Shown here: positions 62,903 through 64,000 of the stretch, piece by piece
Layout: each line of letters begins with the position of its first letter
Numbering within the stretch: position 1 is the first letter of the stretch
Made by a program: the position numbers and the translations under genes
Notes under the pieces: generated by a model
What the model was told of the DNA's origin: nothing
The model's database searches: none
What the model saw: the letters and a program-made list of their open reading frames with translations, nothing else
Assembly: GCF_000092925.1 (NCBI RefSeq)
Contig: NC_014217.1
Coordinates: forward strand, 1,054,001 to 1,118,000
Direction: 5' to 3'
Length of the DNA stretch: 64,000 nt
From: Ancylobacter novellus DSM 506
GTDB lineage: Bacteria; Pseudomonadota; Alphaproteobacteria; Rhizobiales; Xanthobacteraceae

Positions 62903-63396
62903 CACTCAGTCTCCACGCTGGCCGGAGCCTCATCACGATCACGGCGCGGGCCGCGATCACCACGGTCGCCGCCGAAGCCGCGATCGCCGCCGCCGAAGCT
63001 GCGCCCGCCGCCAAAGCCGCGGTCACCACCGAAGCCACGGTCGCCGAAGCCGCGCTCGCCGCGGTCGTCGCGGTCGCGCTTCTGCAGCATGACCGACTGA
63101 CCCTCCTCCAGCTCCTCGACGCGGATGGTCAGGAAACGCAGGACGTCCTCGTCGATGCGCTGCTGACGCTCCAGCTCGGCGATCGCCGCCGCCGGGGCGT
63201 CGACGTTGAGCAGGGAGAAGTGGGCCTTGCGGTTCTTGCGGATGCGGTAGGTGAGCGTCTTCACGCCCCAATACTCGGCCTTGGTGACCGAGCCGCCATT
63301 CGCCTCGATGATGCCCTTGAAGCGGGCGGTGAGTTCCTCGACCTGCTGCGCCGTCACATCCTGGCGCGCGAGGAACACGTGCTCGTAGAGAGCCAT
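62902..63396 (-). CDS. rpsF: 30S ribosomal protein S6 with glycine/arginine-rich tail
   Basis: From ATG 63396 the protein has 164 residues. Residues 1-104 are S6 ([57 protein letters not shown]). Residues 105-164 form a low-complexity tail with repeated RGFGGD-like units and acidic end [11 protein letters not shown]6 normally has 95-135 residues. The tail is probably disordered and may bind RNA. It is the first gene of the ribosomal operon. Confidence 0.96.
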   Translation of the reverse strand: MALYEHVFLARQDVTAQQVEELTARFKGIIEANGGSVTKAEYWGVKTLTYRIRKNRKAHFSLLNVDAPAAAIAELERQQRIDEDVLRFLTIRVEELEEGQSVMLQKRDRDDRGERGFGDRGFGGDRGFGGGRSFGGGDRGFGGDRGDRGPRRDRDEAPASVETE

Positions 63397-63802
63397 GTCT
63401 CGTGCCTTTCCTTTTGATTCCCGCACGATTGCGGGCCATCATCCCGGCGCCGAGCCCTTCGAGCCCCGGAAAGGCTCGAACAATCTCGAAGGCGGGGACA
63501 CGGGACGACGCGGACCCTCGGGTCCGCTGCCGCGCAAGGCAAAAGCCAAAGCACAGCCGTCCGTTCAGCCCCCGGCCGGGACCGACAGTGCGCGCGCTTA
63601 TACGCGAAAATGCCCGGAAATCAAGCCGCCGCAGCCAGCCGGCGACCGCGGCGCGGTCTCGACGCCCGCGCGTGCGGCCCAATGATATAAAGGCGTTGAG
63701 AAGCCTGCCGCCTCGGCCACATCCCCGCCCCGCAACTTGACAGGAAGCGCTCGGCAGTGTTCCTGCCGCCGCTAATTCTTAACAGGCAGGTTTCGTCACG
63801 TC
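63397..63802. other. Divergent promoter region between rpsF and fabD
   Basis: This 406-bp gap holds several GC-rich inverted repeats (for example CGGACCCTCGGGTCCG near 63509-63524) and a TTGACA at 63737-63742 about 65 bp before fabD. No convincing -10 follows at 16-18 bp. No RNA gene or protein gene is recognised here. Confidence 0.4.
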
Positions 63803-64000
63803 ATGAGCAGCGCCTTCGTGTTCCCCGGGCAGGGCAGCCAGGCGGTCGGCATGGGCAAGGCCCTCGCCGATGAGTTCGCCGTCGCCCGCGCCGTGTTCGA
63901 GGAAGTCGACGAGGCGCTGGGCGAGAAGCTGTCTTCCGTCATGTGGGACGGGCCGATCGAGACGCTGACGCTCACCGCCAACACCCAGCCGGCGCTGATG
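63803..64000 (+). CDS. fabD: Malonyl-CoA:ACP transacylase, 3'-truncated by window edge
   Basis: Sixty-six codons are visible: MSSAFVFPGQGSQAVGMGKA, then EEVDEALGEKLSSVMWDGP and LTLTANTQPALM. The FPGQGSQ motif and TANTQPA are characteristic of FabD N-termini. It moves malonyl groups to acyl carrier protein at the start of fatty acid synthesis. The gene continues past the right edge. It is divergent from rpsF. Confidence 0.93.
   Translation, partial: MSSAFVFPGQGSQAVGMGKALADEFAVARAVFEEVDEALGEKLSSVMWDGPIETLTLTANTQPALM

Noticed and set aside
63737..63742. TTGACA as a -35 box for fabD
   Set aside because: No acceptable -10 box at 16-18 bp; not reported as a promoter.

Overview
The window is high-GC, gene-dense DNA with short intergenic gaps and many 4-base ATGA start/stop overlaps. 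Gene content and order point to a methylotrophic alphaproteobacterium of the order Hyphomicrobiales, perhaps Xanthobacteraceae-like; the placement is inferred and no marker tree was run. Three supports are a lanthanide-type methanol dehydrogenase operon, a complete pqqABCDE set with fae, and the alphaproteobacterial housekeeping run rpsF-rpsR-DUF2232-rplI-(cfa)-dnaB-alr-radA-cvpA-purF.

Region by region. (1) 1-3.3 kb: end of a respiratory operon with a fused cytochrome oxidase subunit I/III, a small membrane protein, a CtaG-type assembly factor and a membrane-anchored triheme cytochrome c. (2) 3.4-13.6 kb: a tricarboxylate-themed locus with an AcnA-type aconitase, a divergent GntR regulator with two winged helices, an isocitrate/isopropylmalate-family dehydrogenase, a binding-protein-dependent ABC importer and a trans-aconitate methyltransferase. 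(3) 13.6-17.6 kb: small accessory genes, including an ArsR/SRPBCC pair and an exported beta-carbonic anhydrase divergent from an unfamiliar regulator. (4) 17.8-42.4 kb: a methanol-oxidation superlocus. It holds cytochrome c2, a quinoprotein-relay metallohydrolase, xoxF-xoxG-xoxJ, a CxxxCW protein, an HXXEE membrane protein, a lanthanide-uptake (lut-like) ABC operon, a second ABC importer of the nitrate/taurate type, fae, an OmpR-type two-component system, pqqABCDE, two unknown exported proteins and a SoxYZ-like carrier. (5) 42.6-64 kb: mostly housekeeping genes (prfC, L,D-transpeptidase, panB, der, purF, cvpA, radA, alr, dnaB, cfa, ribosomal proteins) ending in the start of fabD.

How the genes may work together. 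XoxF oxidises methanol in the periplasm with PQQ and a lanthanide and passes electrons to XoxG, then plausibly to cytochrome c2 and a terminal oxidase. The pqq genes make the cofactor, the lut-like system would bring in the metal, and Fae takes the formaldehyde. The most interesting non-coding signal is a pair of TTCTTATG half-sites 11 bp apart, found upstream of pqqA and, in the lut-proximal orientation, in the promoter region between the lut-like operon and the second ABC operon. A weaker version lies upstream of xoxF. The OmpR-type regulator next to pqqA is a natural candidate for the factor that reads them. A separate inverted repeat flanks the GntR regulator and probably marks its operators.
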